NCBI GenBank assembly: GCA_027487315.1
Contig: JAIYDW010000103.1
Span: 1 to 36,038 of the forward strand
DNA from: Verrucomicrobiaceae bacterium
GTDB lineage: Bacteria; Verrucomicrobiota; Verrucomicrobiia; Verrucomicrobiales; Verrucomicrobiaceae
Direction of reading: 5' to 3'
Length of the DNA: 36,038 nt
Shown here: piece after piece, positions 14,435 through 20,763 of the stretch
Layout of the letters: each line of letters starts with the position of its first letter
Position numbering within the stretch: position 1 is the stretch's first letter
Translations under genes and position numbers: made by a program
Notes under the pieces: generated by a model
The model's input: the letters and a program-made list of their open reading frames with translations, nothing else
Databases searched by the model: none
What the model was told of the DNA's origin: nothing

Positions 14435-15652
14435 ATGAAACGGCTTTCTCTTTTGACTCTGATGGTTGGCGCGCAACTGGGCGGCGATGTGGTGATGGGA
14501 GCGGACTGGGGGATTTATCGAGGGAGCAATCACGATGGGATTTCGAAGGAGACAGGATGGTCAGCGGAGTTTGACGGGGATGGGCCGAAGGTGCTTTGGG
14601 AAGCAGAGGTGGGGATTGGGTTTGCGTCGTTCACGGTGGTGGAGGGGAAGGTTTATACGACAGGCCATGCGGAGGATCAGGACACGGTTTTTTGTTTTGG
14701 GGCAGCGGACGGGAAGTTGATATGGAAGTACTCGTATGCGGCGGATTTGGGAGACAAGTATTATGAGGGGGGGACGAGTGCGACGCCGACGGTGAGCGGG
14801 GGGAAGGTGTATCATTTGAGCCGCTGGGGGGATGTGTTTTGTTTTGAGGCGGCGACGGGAAAGGTGGTGTGGAGCAAGAATGTGCAGAAGGAGACGGAGG
14901 CGAAGATTCCGGACTGGGGTTTTGCGGGGTCGCCTTATGTGGCTGGGGACTTGGTGATTTTGAATGTGGGGCAATCGGGGATGGCTTTGAAGAAGGGGGA
15001 CGGGAAAACCGTGTGGTCGAGCGGGAAGGAATCGGCGGCTGGGTACTCGACGGCTTATCCTTTGGCGGGTGACAAAGGGATCGTGGTGCTGGCGGCTGAG
15101 GATGCTTACAATGCGGTGGAGGTGGCGACGGGGAAGGTGGTGTGGTCGCTGCCGTGGAAGACGCGATATGGGGTGAATGCGGCGTCGCCGATTCAGAGTG
15201 GGGACAAGCTGTTTATCTCATCGGGATACAACCGGGGATGCGGGTTGTTTCAACTGGGGGAAGGGACGCCGACGGCGATCTGGGAGAACAAGAATCTGAG
15301 GAATCAGTTCAACAGCAGTGTGCTCATCGATGGGCATGTGTATGGAATCGATGATGACGAGAACAAGAAGGCGTCGCTGCGGTGTGTGGCGTTGGCGACG
15401 GGGGAGGTGAAGTGGACGGAGAAGGGCATCGGGTTTGGTGCGCTGATGGCAGCGGACGGGAAGTTGATTGTGCAAACGGACAAGGGGGAGTTGGTGGTGG
15501 CGAAGGCGACTGAGGAGGCGTTTGAGGAGATCTCGAGGGCGCAGGTGTTGAGTGGTCGGTGCTGGACGACGCCGGTGCTGGTGGACGGTCGGTTGTATGT
15601 GCGCAATGCGGAGGGCGCGGTGAAGTGTTTGAATCTGAAAAAGAAAGGATGA
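14435..15652 (+). CDS. Secreted PQQ-type beta-propeller repeat protein
   Basis: A 405-residue exported protein: signal peptide about 1-23 (M-K-R-L-S-L-L-T-L-M-V-G-A...V-M-G-A), then W-G-I-Y-R-G-S-N-H-D-G, the opening common to PQQ-like propellers of Planctomycetes and Verrucomicrobia. About seven blades follow, each with G-x-V-Y...D-G-K-x-x-W patterns (A-D-G-K-L-I-W, A-T-G-K-V-V-W twice, G-D-G-K-T-V-W, A-T-G-E-V-K-W). No heme motif or complete set of PQQ/Ca ligands is visible, so it is more likely a scaffold or binding protein than a quinoprotein dehydrogenase. ATG 14435 is chosen over TTG 14417 because it opens the signal peptide. Its stop overlaps an upstream ATG of the glutaredoxin gene, so the two are coupled. 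Confidence 0.88.
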   Translation: MKRLSLLTLMVGAQLGGDVVMGADWGIYRGSNHDGISKETGWSAEFDGDGPKVLWEAEVGIGFASFTVVEGKVYTTGHAEDQDTVFCFGAADGKLIWKYSYAADLGDKYYEGGTSATPTVSGGKVYHLSRWGDVFCFEAATGKVVWSKNVQKETEAKIPDWGFAGSPYVAGDLVILNVGQSGMALKKGDGKTVWSSGKESAAGYSTAYPLAGDKGIVVLAAEDAYNAVEVATGKVVWSLPWKTRYGVNAASPIQSGDKLFISSGYNRGCGLFQLGEGTPTAIWENKNLRNQFNSSVLIDGHVYGIDDDENKKASLRCVALATGEVKWTEKGIGFGALMAADGKLIVQTDKGELVVAKATEEAFEEISRAQVLSGRCWTTPVLVDGRLYVRNAEGAVKCLNLKKKG

Positions 15653-15657
15653 TGTCG

Positions 15658-15888
15658 ATGAAAGTGCGATTGTTTGTGAAGCCGGGGTGTCCGTGGTGTG
15701 ATGAAGCGACGGATTGGCTGGACCGGAAAGGGGTTCGGTATGAGATGCTGGATGTGATTCGCAATGCGGAAGCGCGGGCGGAGATGCATCGGTTGACGGG
15801 GCAGGGGAAGGCGCCGTGCATTGAGGTGGATGGGAAGGTCTTGGCGGACTTTGGGGCGGATGAGTTGGCGGCTTGGTGGAAGTGGTGA
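15658..15888 (+). CDS. Glutaredoxin-like thiol-disulfide protein
   Basis: A 76-residue thioredoxin-fold protein, M-K-V-R-L-F-V-K-P-G-C11-P-W-C14, with the C-x-x-C redox site, a V-R-Y-E-M-L-D-V strand, K-A-P-C-I-E in the cis-proline position, and V-D-G-K-V-L-A-D-F-G. Family length is normal. Three in-frame ATGs occur (15649, 15652, 15658); I choose 15658 because AAAGGA (15644-15649) stands eight bases before it, while it is too close to the others. The first ATG overlaps the TGA of the propeller gene, so the two are co-translated. It has an extra cysteine next to the cis-Pro (A-P-C-I-E) where T-V-P is typical, so substrate choice may differ. Probable role: reduction of disulfides or glutathione-type mixed disulfides. 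Confidence 0.88.
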   Translation: MKVRLFVKPGCPWCDEATDWLDRKGVRYEMLDVIRNAEARAEMHRLTGQGKAPCIEVDGKVLADFGADELAAWWKW

Positions 15889-15917
15889 CGGGGGAGAGCG
15901 GGCGGTGGTTTTTTGGG

Positions 15918-15954
15918 ACAGGATTTACAAGATTAATTGGGATTAACAGGATGG
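15918..15954. repeat. acaggatt-type intergenic repeat
   Basis: The sequence acaggatttacaagattaat plus tgggattaacaggatgg is a run of related units (acaggatt, acaagatt, taacaggat). It is a widespread intergenic repeat of Verrucomicrobia and Planctomycetes (from memory). It follows the glutaredoxin gene. The remaining bases up to the ECF42-type promoter at 16045 show no gene. Confidence 0.7.
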
Positions 15955-16044
15955 GGAAGAGGTGTTGTTTTGGAGGTGGATGGGAGTGGCAGTTTGGAGG
16001 GTGTTTTTTTGGGGTGGAAATTTTTTTGGAAAATTGGGGTGGGA

Positions 16045-16071
16045 TGTCGATTGGGGGGATTTCGGCACGAC
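16045..16071 (+). promoter_or_regulatory. Probable ECF42 sigma factor target promoter
   Basis: TGTCGA (16045-16050), a 17-base spacer, then CGAC (16068-16071), 62 bases before the YCII gene start. The ECF42 group described in actinobacteria uses TGTCGA at -35 and CG(A/T)C at -10 (from memory). The match, correct spacing and position in front of the YCII-ECF42 operon suggest autoregulation. Confidence 0.65.
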
Positions 16072-16133
16072 AACTGATTGAACAGCGATGTTTCGCTGGG
16101 CAGTGAACCTCTCAAATTGAATCAAAAAATCTT

Positions 16134-16496
16134 ATGGAATACATGCTTATCTTCACAGAGTCGGCGGCGGATTTTGCCAAACGAAATGATCCGAACGAGG
16201 CGCCGGCGTATTGGGGCGCGTGGTCGGCGTATGCGGGTGCGGTTGCGCAATCGGGCATCATGGTGAGCGGGGCGGGTCTGCAACCGCCGGAGACGGCGAC
16301 GACGGTGCGGATTCGGGATGGCAAGCGGACGCTGCACGATGGGCCGTATGCGGAGGCGAAGGAGATGCTGGCTGGTTTTTTTGTGATTGAGGTGCCGGAT
16401 TTGGATACGGCTCTGGAATGGGCGGCGCGGAGTCCGGCATCGAGCTATAGTTCGACCGAAGTGCGGCCTGTGATGCCTACTCCTTCGAAGTCTTAA
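16134..16496 (+). CDS. YCII-related (DGPF-domain) protein linked to ECF42 sigma factor
   Basis: A 120-residue single-domain protein of the YCII/DGPF family: M-E-Y-M-L-I-F-T-E at the start, the signature H-D-G-P-Y-A-E-A-K-E (about 68-77), then G-F-F-V-I-E-V-P-D-L-D-T-A-L-E-W-A. The fold is a ferredoxin-like dimer; the biochemical activity of DGPF proteins is not established. These genes are the standard neighbours of ECF42 sigma factors and are their usual regulon members. Here the sigma gene follows after 20 bases, and a TGTCGA-N17-CGAC promoter precedes. ATG 16134 is the first plausible start and matches the family N-terminus. Confidence 0.93.
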   Translation: MEYMLIFTESAADFAKRNDPNEAPAYWGAWSAYAGAVAQSGIMVSGAGLQPPETATTVRIRDGKRTLHDGPYAEAKEMLAGFFVIEVPDLDTALEWAARSPASSYSSTEVRPVMPTPSKS

Positions 16497-16516
16497 TCTT
16501 GATCTGATCGTCGTCA

Positions 16517-17746
16517 GTGAAAGCCTCTGCTTCGGAGACGTTGGATGCCACGGTTCGTCGATCGTATGCGACCCTGCTTGGTTATCTGGCGTCCCGGGCA
16601 GGGGGTGATCTGGCGGGAGCGGAGGATGCGTTGAGCGAGGCCTTGCTGGCCGCAGTGAAGCAGTGGCCGGAGCAGGGTGTTCCGGAACGACCTGAGGCGT
16701 GGCTGCTGTCGGTGGCGCGTCGTCGTTTGATTGATGATCAGAGGAAAAGTCAGGTGCGCGAGCGGTTTTCGGAGTCGATTCAACAGGCGCTCGAAAGTGC
16801 GGATGAATTGGCGGGAAGCGGTGAAGGGTTTCCTGACGAGCGGTTGAAATTGCTGTTTGTGTGCACGCATCCTGCCATCGATGAGGCGATGCGGACGCCG
16901 CTGATGTTGCAGACGGTCCTGGGGCTTGATGCGACATTGATCGCGTCGGCTTTTCTGGTTTCACCGGTGGCGATTGCTCAGCGACTGGTGCGAGTGAAGG
17001 CCAAGATCAAGGCGGCGGGGATACCGTTTGAGGTGCCGGAACGAGAGCAGTGGGACGAGCGATTCAGTTTTGTGCTGGATGCGATTTATGCGGCGTTTTC
17101 GTGTGGTTGGCAGTCGTCGTTTGAGAGTCAAACGAGAGGCGAGATGGCGGTTGAGGCCATCCGACTGGGTGATTTGGCGGTGGCGCTGGTGCCTGGGGAG
17201 CCTGAGGCCTTGGGATTGCTTTCGCTGATGCTGCACTGTCATGCCCGGAGGCCTGCGAGGGTGGATGCGACAGGCGGCTATGTGCCATTGGACGAGCAGG
17301 TGATTGCTTTGTGGGATCACTCGATGATTGATCGGGCTGAGAGGGTCTTGAAGACGGCGGGAGAGATGGGCCGACCGGGGCGGTTTCAGATCGAGGCGGC
17401 GATTCAATCGGTGCATGCGCAGCGGCGGGTGACGGGGCGTGTTGAGTGGCTGGTGATTGCCCAGCTCTATGAAAGTCTTTTGACCTTCACGGGGGCGCTG
17501 GGGGCGAGGATCGGGCATGCGATTGCGGTGGGGCATGCGTATGGGGCTGAGCAGGGTTGGGCCTTGCTGGATGCCTTGCCGATGGATCGGTTGGAGGAGC
17601 ATCAGCCATATTGGGCGGCTAGAGGTCATTTGCTGAAGCAAACGGGACGAGTCGAAGCGGCGAGGGAGGCTTATGATCGGGCGATCGGGCTTTGCGATGA
17701 TGCGGCAGTCCGGGGGTATCTGATGGGGAGAAGGAATGCTGAATGA
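16517..17746 (+). CDS. ECF42-group RNA polymerase sigma factor with C-terminal TPR-like extension
   Basis: A 409-residue extracytoplasmic-function sigma factor. Region 2 lies at about 15-75 (A-E-D-A-L-S-E-A-L, then R-P-E-A-W-L-L-S-V-A-R-R-R-L-I-D-D-Q-R-K) and region 4 at about 110-165 (L-M-L-Q-T-V-L-G-L, then S-P-V-A-I-A-Q-R-L-V-R-V-K-A-K-I). The remaining ~240 residues form the long C-terminal domain characteristic of ECF42 (DUF6596 plus TPR-like helices), ending Y-D-R-A-I-G-L-C-D-D-A-A-V-R-G-Y-L. In this group no anti-sigma factor is encoded; the C-terminal domain is thought to be required for activity. The start is GTG 16517, 20 bases after the YCII gene. Likely function: transcription of its own YCII operon in response to an unknown signal. 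Confidence 0.94.
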   Translation: MKASASETLDATVRRSYATLLGYLASRAGGDLAGAEDALSEALLAAVKQWPEQGVPERPEAWLLSVARRRLIDDQRKSQVRERFSESIQQALESADELAGSGEGFPDERLKLLFVCTHPAIDEAMRTPLMLQTVLGLDATLIASAFLVSPVAIAQRLVRVKAKIKAAGIPFEVPEREQWDERFSFVLDAIYAAFSCGWQSSFESQTRGEMAVEAIRLGDLAVALVPGEPEALGLLSLMLHCHARRPARVDATGGYVPLDEQVIALWDHSMIDRAERVLKTAGEMGRPGRFQIEAAIQSVHAQRRVTGRVEWLVIAQLYESLLTFTGALGARIGHAIAVGHAYGAEQGWALLDALPMDRLEEHQPYWAARGHLLKQTGRVEAAREAYDRAIGLCDDAAVRGYLMGRRNAE

Positions 17747-17815
17747 AAAGTGGGGAGGGGAGCGAGGGTGAATGAACGTTTTTGTTGGACGAAGCGTCTA
17801 TTTGGGAGTGATTGA

Positions 17816-18301
17816 ATGACGATGAATGCGTTTCTTTTGTTTCGAAGGGTTGGGGTTGCTGGATTGAGCTTGCTGGCCGCGATGTTTTTGAGTCAGTGTG
17901 CTTCGACGGTGGAGCGGCGGATTGAGAAGAATCCGGCGATTTTCGCGAGTCTTTCGCCAGCGGATCAGGAGTTGGTGAAGCAGCGGAAGTTGCGGGAGGG
18001 GATGGCGAAGGATGCGGTGTTTTTGGCGGTGGGGCGGCCGGATCGGGTTTCGATGGGGAGAAAGGCGGGGAAGGATTTTGAGCGATGGTCCTACGAGGGG
18101 ACGCATACGGTGACGACGCAGACGTTTGGGATGGGGTTCGGGGGATGGGGCGGCTGGGGATTTGGGGGAGGTGCCTGCGGGCCGTTTTTTGATCCCTTTT
18201 TGATGGGCGGGCCGATGGTGACGTATGTGCCGTATGAGGCGGCGTCGGTGGATTTTGTGAATGGGAAGGTGGTGGGATGGGAGACATCGCCGGGGCGGTG
18301 A
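17816..18301 (+). CDS. Predicted lipoprotein with BamE/OmlA-like region
   Basis: A 161-residue exported protein. The N-terminal segment is a lipoprotein signal (hydrophobic G-L-S-L-L-A-A-M-F-L then S-Q-C at about residues 26-28); Gln before Cys is unusual for a lipobox. The middle (about 50-95), L-R-E-G-M-A-K-D-A-V-F-L-A-V-G-R-P-D-R-V followed by F-E-R-W-S-Y, resembles the SmpA/OmlA/BamE fold ('G-M-x-x-x-x-V-x-x-x-x-G-x-P' then W-x-Y). A Gly/Trp/Phe-rich stretch follows (about 103-125), then V-D-F-V-N-G-K-V-V. ATG 17816 has GGGAG eight bases upstream. Likely an outer-membrane-associated lipoprotein; a true BamE role is unproven and similar small proteins are common in Verrucomicrobia. Confidence 0.78.
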   Translation: MTMNAFLLFRRVGVAGLSLLAAMFLSQCASTVERRIEKNPAIFASLSPADQELVKQRKLREGMAKDAVFLAVGRPDRVSMGRKAGKDFERWSYEGTHTVTTQTFGMGFGGWGGWGFGGGACGPFFDPFLMGGPMVTYVPYEAASVDFVNGKVVGWETSPGR

Positions 18302-18305
18302 TTCG

Positions 18306-18434
18306 ATTGCGGATTGCGGAATGCGGATTGCGGAATGCGGATTGACGAGGCCCTCCGGCCTCGCCCTGCGGGCAGCCTGTGGCTGTCTGACTCGCTCCGC
18401 TCAGCTGCGGGTTGCGGATTTTGGAATGCGGAAT
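18306..18434. repeat. attgcgga repeat cluster interrupted by a hairpin-rich 68-base block
   Basis: Units attgcgga/atgcgga run from 18306 to 18343 and resume at 18411-18434. Between them is a block with two clear hairpins, gaggcc-ctcc-ggcctc (18347-18362) and cagcc-tgt-ggctg (18373-18385), and a weaker one ctga...tcag (18387-18404). It starts right after the lipoprotein gene and ends 50 bases before the dehydrogenase gene. It looks like a structured element inserted in a repeat array; the first hairpin could also end lipoprotein transcription, though it lacks a T-tract. Confidence 0.75.
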
Positions 18435-18484
18435 CGGGGAGCTGGTGCTTGACGGGGGTGGGGGGATGGGGGTGATATGTTGGG

Positions 18485-19606
18485 ATGAGTGAAATGGTGA
18501 CGGCATTGGCGGCGGTTCTTTATGAGGCGGGGAAACCGCTGGTGATTGAAGAGGTGGAGGTGGCGGCGCCGCAGGCGGGGGAGGTGCGGGTGCGGATGAA
18601 GGCGGCGGGGATTTGTCACAGCGATCTGCACGTGATGAAGGGGGATTTGCCGATGCCGTGCCCGATCATTCCGGGGCATGAGGGGGCGGGGATTGTGGAA
18701 AGTGTGGGGGAGGGTGTGACGAGTGTGCAGGTGGGGGATGCGGTGATTCCGATCTGGCGGGCGTCGTGCGGGCGGTGCGTGTATTGTCTGAATGGCAAGC
18801 CAGCGCTTTGTGATATGGGGACGGCGATGCGGTTTACGGGGTTGATGCCGGATGGGGGGACGCGGTTTCGGACGCGGCGTGGGGAGGCGGTGAAGCACTA
18901 TGCTGGGGTATCGACCTTTGCGAGTCTGTCGACGATGCCGGAGGCGGCGGTGGTGAAATTGGAGGGCGGGTTTCCTTTGTGGAAGGCGGCGCTGATTGGG
19001 TGCGGAGTGATCACGGGGATCGGGGCGGTGCTGGAGGCGGCGAAGGCGCGGGCGGGGGATGTGGTGGCGGTGTTTGGGTGCGGGGGAATCGGACTGAATG
19101 CGATTCAGGGGGCGAAGATGGCTGCAGCGGGTCGGATCATTGGGGTGGATGTGGAGGCGGGGAAGGAGGCGAAGGCGCGGGAGTTGGGCGCGACGGATTT
19201 TGTGGATTCGTCGAAGGTGGATCCGGTGGCGGCGATTAAGTCGCTGACGGGAGGCATGGGGGCGGAGGTGGCGATTGAGGCGATTGGAGATCCCGTGGCG
19301 ATGGAGCAGGCGTTTGATTGTTTGCGCAAAGGCGGGACGTGCGTGGTGGCGGGGATCACGGGGCAGTCAGCGCGGGCGCGGATCAATACGAATCAGTTGG
19401 TGTATGCGGAGAAGACACTGAAGGGGACGCTTTATGGAAGCATGAAGCCGAGGGTGGATTTGCCGAGGTTGGTGGCGCTGCATGAGCAGGGGGCGTTCAA
19501 GCTGGAGGAGTTGCTGACGCGGACGTATCGGCTGGAGGAGATCAATGAGGCTTATGAGGACTTGCAGGCGGGGCGGTTGGCACGGGGGTTGGTGGTTTGG
19601 GAGTGA
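18485..19606 (+). CDS. Zinc-dependent alcohol dehydrogenase (class III-like, MDR family)
   Basis: A 373-residue cytosolic NAD(P)-dependent dehydrogenase. Catalytic zinc site: C44-H45 in G-I-C-H-S-D, and H65-E66 in G-H-E-G-A-G. Structural zinc cysteines C95, C98, C101 and C109 (C-G-R-C-V-Y-C...L-C-D). Cofactor motif V-F-G-C-G-G-I-G-L-N near 196-205, with an acidic residue D218 in G-V-D-V-E suggesting NAD+. Overall layout resembles class III ADH/S-(hydroxymethyl)glutathione and NDMA-dependent types rather than short-chain alcohol enzymes. No pathway partner is adjacent. ATG 18485 (M-S-E-M-V-T-A-L) is chosen; it follows the repeat block, and no clear promoter is seen. Confidence 0.92.
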   Translation: MSEMVTALAAVLYEAGKPLVIEEVEVAAPQAGEVRVRMKAAGICHSDLHVMKGDLPMPCPIIPGHEGAGIVESVGEGVTSVQVGDAVIPIWRASCGRCVYCLNGKPALCDMGTAMRFTGLMPDGGTRFRTRRGEAVKHYAGVSTFASLSTMPEAAVVKLEGGFPLWKAALIGCGVITGIGAVLEAAKARAGDVVAVFGCGGIGLNAIQGAKMAAAGRIIGVDVEAGKEAKARELGATDFVDSSKVDPVAAIKSLTGGMGAEVAIEAIGDPVAMEQAFDCLRKGGTCVVAGITGQSARARINTNQLVYAEKTLKGTLYGSMKPRVDLPRLVALHEQGAFKLEELLTRTYRLEEINEAYEDLQAGRLARGLVVWE

Positions 19607-19731
19607 GGGGGGGAGGGCAGGTTGTGAGCGCTTGAGAGTGTGACCACGCGTATCCTTCACCCTGAGCAGACTGAAGTGTGAACGTAGAGTGTATGCACCG
19701 GCGGTAGCGAGCCCGAACTCAACAAGGGACG

Positions 19732-20094
19732 TTATTGCCGGTTGCCACGAGCGTCTTCGCTTTGGTTTTCTGGGTTGAGTGCGTCACATAGATGAGACAA
19801 GCCTTCCCTCTTCAGTCGCGTGAGAATTACTGGATCAGTTCCACAATATCGAATGGCCTGCACGCAAGAGCCTGCCATCGCTTCGTAGACAGTCTCGAAT
19901 TCAGCCTCCGTCTGCGGTTGCTTAAACACGTGGCAATACATGTCGCTGGGATTGGGAGCGCGCTTCATCCTGATGCACTTGGGTGCGAGTTCTGGAGGAA
20001 AGTCACAAATGATACACTGATTCTTGACGACGTAAAAGGGACCAGGCACGGCATCGGCCTCTCGGTCGTATAATGGTGCAACCAGTTTGTCCAT
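19732..20094 (-). CDS. Small ferredoxin-like cysteine-rich protein
   Basis: A 120-residue protein with seven cysteines. The segment V-P-G-P-F-Y-V-V-K-N-Q-C27-I-I-C30-D-F-P-P-E-L-A-P-K-C40, then Y-C54-H-V-F-K-Q-P-Q-T-E-A-E-F, and C77, C84, C103. The pattern G-x-F-Y-V-x-x-x-x-C-x-x-C-x-x-P-x-x-x-A-P followed by C-x-V-x-x-Q-P-x-T and A-I-R-Y-x-G-x-D-P-x-I belongs to a group usually annotated 'ferredoxin' or '4Fe-4S domain-containing' in bacterial genomes; iron binding is likely but unproven. It lies alone in a small AT-richer island between long host genes and is bounded by direct repeats gacgttat (19728-19735, overlapping its stop, and 20134-20141). TATAAC at 20142-20137 could be its -10 box. 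Confidence 0.75.
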   Translation of the reverse strand: MDKLVAPLYDREADAVPGPFYVVKNQCIICDFPPELAPKCIRMKRAPNPSDMYCHVFKQPQTEAEFETVYEAMAGSCVQAIRYCGTDPVILTRLKREGLSHLCDALNPENQSEDARGNRQ

Positions 20095-20133
20095 TTGCAG
20101 ATCGCGTCCAACGGTGTGATTTTGTTTTTAGCT

Positions 20134-20207
20134 GACGTTATAGGCCATGCGGCTCCAGAGCAAGCGCCGAAAATTGATCAGACGGCTTCCTCGGCGTCGC
20201 ATGTGCC
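20134..20207. repeat. Long nested hairpin beside a gacgttat direct repeat
   Basis: The outer stem pairs ggc-catgcg (20143-20151) with cgcatg-t-gcc (20198-20207, one bulged base). The inner stem pairs cgccga (20165-20170) with tcggcg (20191-20196). An octamer gacgttat at 20134-20141 precedes it and recurs at 19728-19735 beyond the ferredoxin-like gene. The length, bulge and position between two small same-strand genes resemble an integron attC site, but the canonical GTTRRRY/RYYYAAC cores are not both present. Confidence 0.5.
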
Positions 20208-20230
20208 GACTTGTTCTGCATATATATTAT

Positions 20231-20518
20231 TTAGTCGGGGGGGATGGCGTCTCTCTCCGAAAACTCATTGAGATAGCCAATCATCAAATCTGTGTAGCAT
20301 TCGCGCCAATCTTTGTTCTTTCTCCAGCTGCTCGGATACTTAATTAGATGCTGCATCTCATGGAATTCCGCTCCAGTGAACCACTCCCAGTTGTCACCTA
20401 TTGTTTGTTCGAGTTGTTTAGCGGTATCCTCCCAAGTCGCTATATCTTCTTTCGATTCGAAGGGAAGGACTAGGAGCATTGAGAGCAATTCACTCGCGGG
20501 CTTGAGCTCGGGTCTCAT
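20231..20518 (-). CDS. Hypothetical small protein
   Basis: A 95-residue frame from ATG 20518 that I do not recognise. It reads M-R-P-E-L-K-P-A-S-E-L-L-S-M-L-L, then D-N-W-E-W-F-T-G-A-E-F-H-E-M-Q-H-L-I-K-Y and D-W-R-E-C-Y-T-D-L-M-I-G-Y-L-N-E-F. Amino-acid composition is protein-like (Trp, Tyr and charged residues well mixed), unlike the Arg- or Pro-rich shadow frames nearby, and the DNA is AT-richer than the host genes. The frame stays open upstream (…S-K-H-R-S-Q-R-Y-W-S-A-L-I-T), so a non-ATG start further up is possible. H-E-M-Q-H is metal-protease-like at first glance but lacks H-E-x-x-H, so no activity is claimed. It shares the strand and small island of the ferredoxin-like gene. Confidence 0.5.
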   Translation of the reverse strand: MRPELKPASELLSMLLVLPFESKEDIATWEDTAKQLEQTIGDNWEWFTGAEFHEMQHLIKYPSSWRKNKDWRECYTDLMIGYLNEFSERDAIPPD

Positions 20519-20700
20519 TTCTTTGCAGAACGGTGTTATCAGTGCACTCCAATATCGCTGGGAGCGATGTTTTGACTTCTTGGAAAGGAATAATGATGCG
20601 GCTGGGGGCCTGGATTGACAAAGCTTTTTTGGGGGTCGGTTTGGCTCTTGAAATGATTGGGTTCTATGGGAAGTGCGGCTGCGCCGGTGGGATCGGGGGA

Positions 20701-20751
20701 GTGCAAGCAAGATGCTTGCACCACCTTGGGAGGTGCGACCTAGCCGGTCGC
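20701..20751. terminator. Two adjacent hairpins after the surface-protein operon
   Basis: A perfect 9-bp stem gtgcaagca-aga-tgcttgcac (20701-20721) is followed by gcgacc-tagcc-ggtcgc (20735-20751). They lie 13 bases beyond the end of the large surface protein gene on the minus strand and could end its transcription, though no T-tract follows. gtgcaagca...tgcttgcac palindromes recur in Verrucomicrobia genomes (from memory), so this may be a repeat element instead. Confidence 0.55.
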
Positions 20752-20763
20752 TCCACGGGGGCT

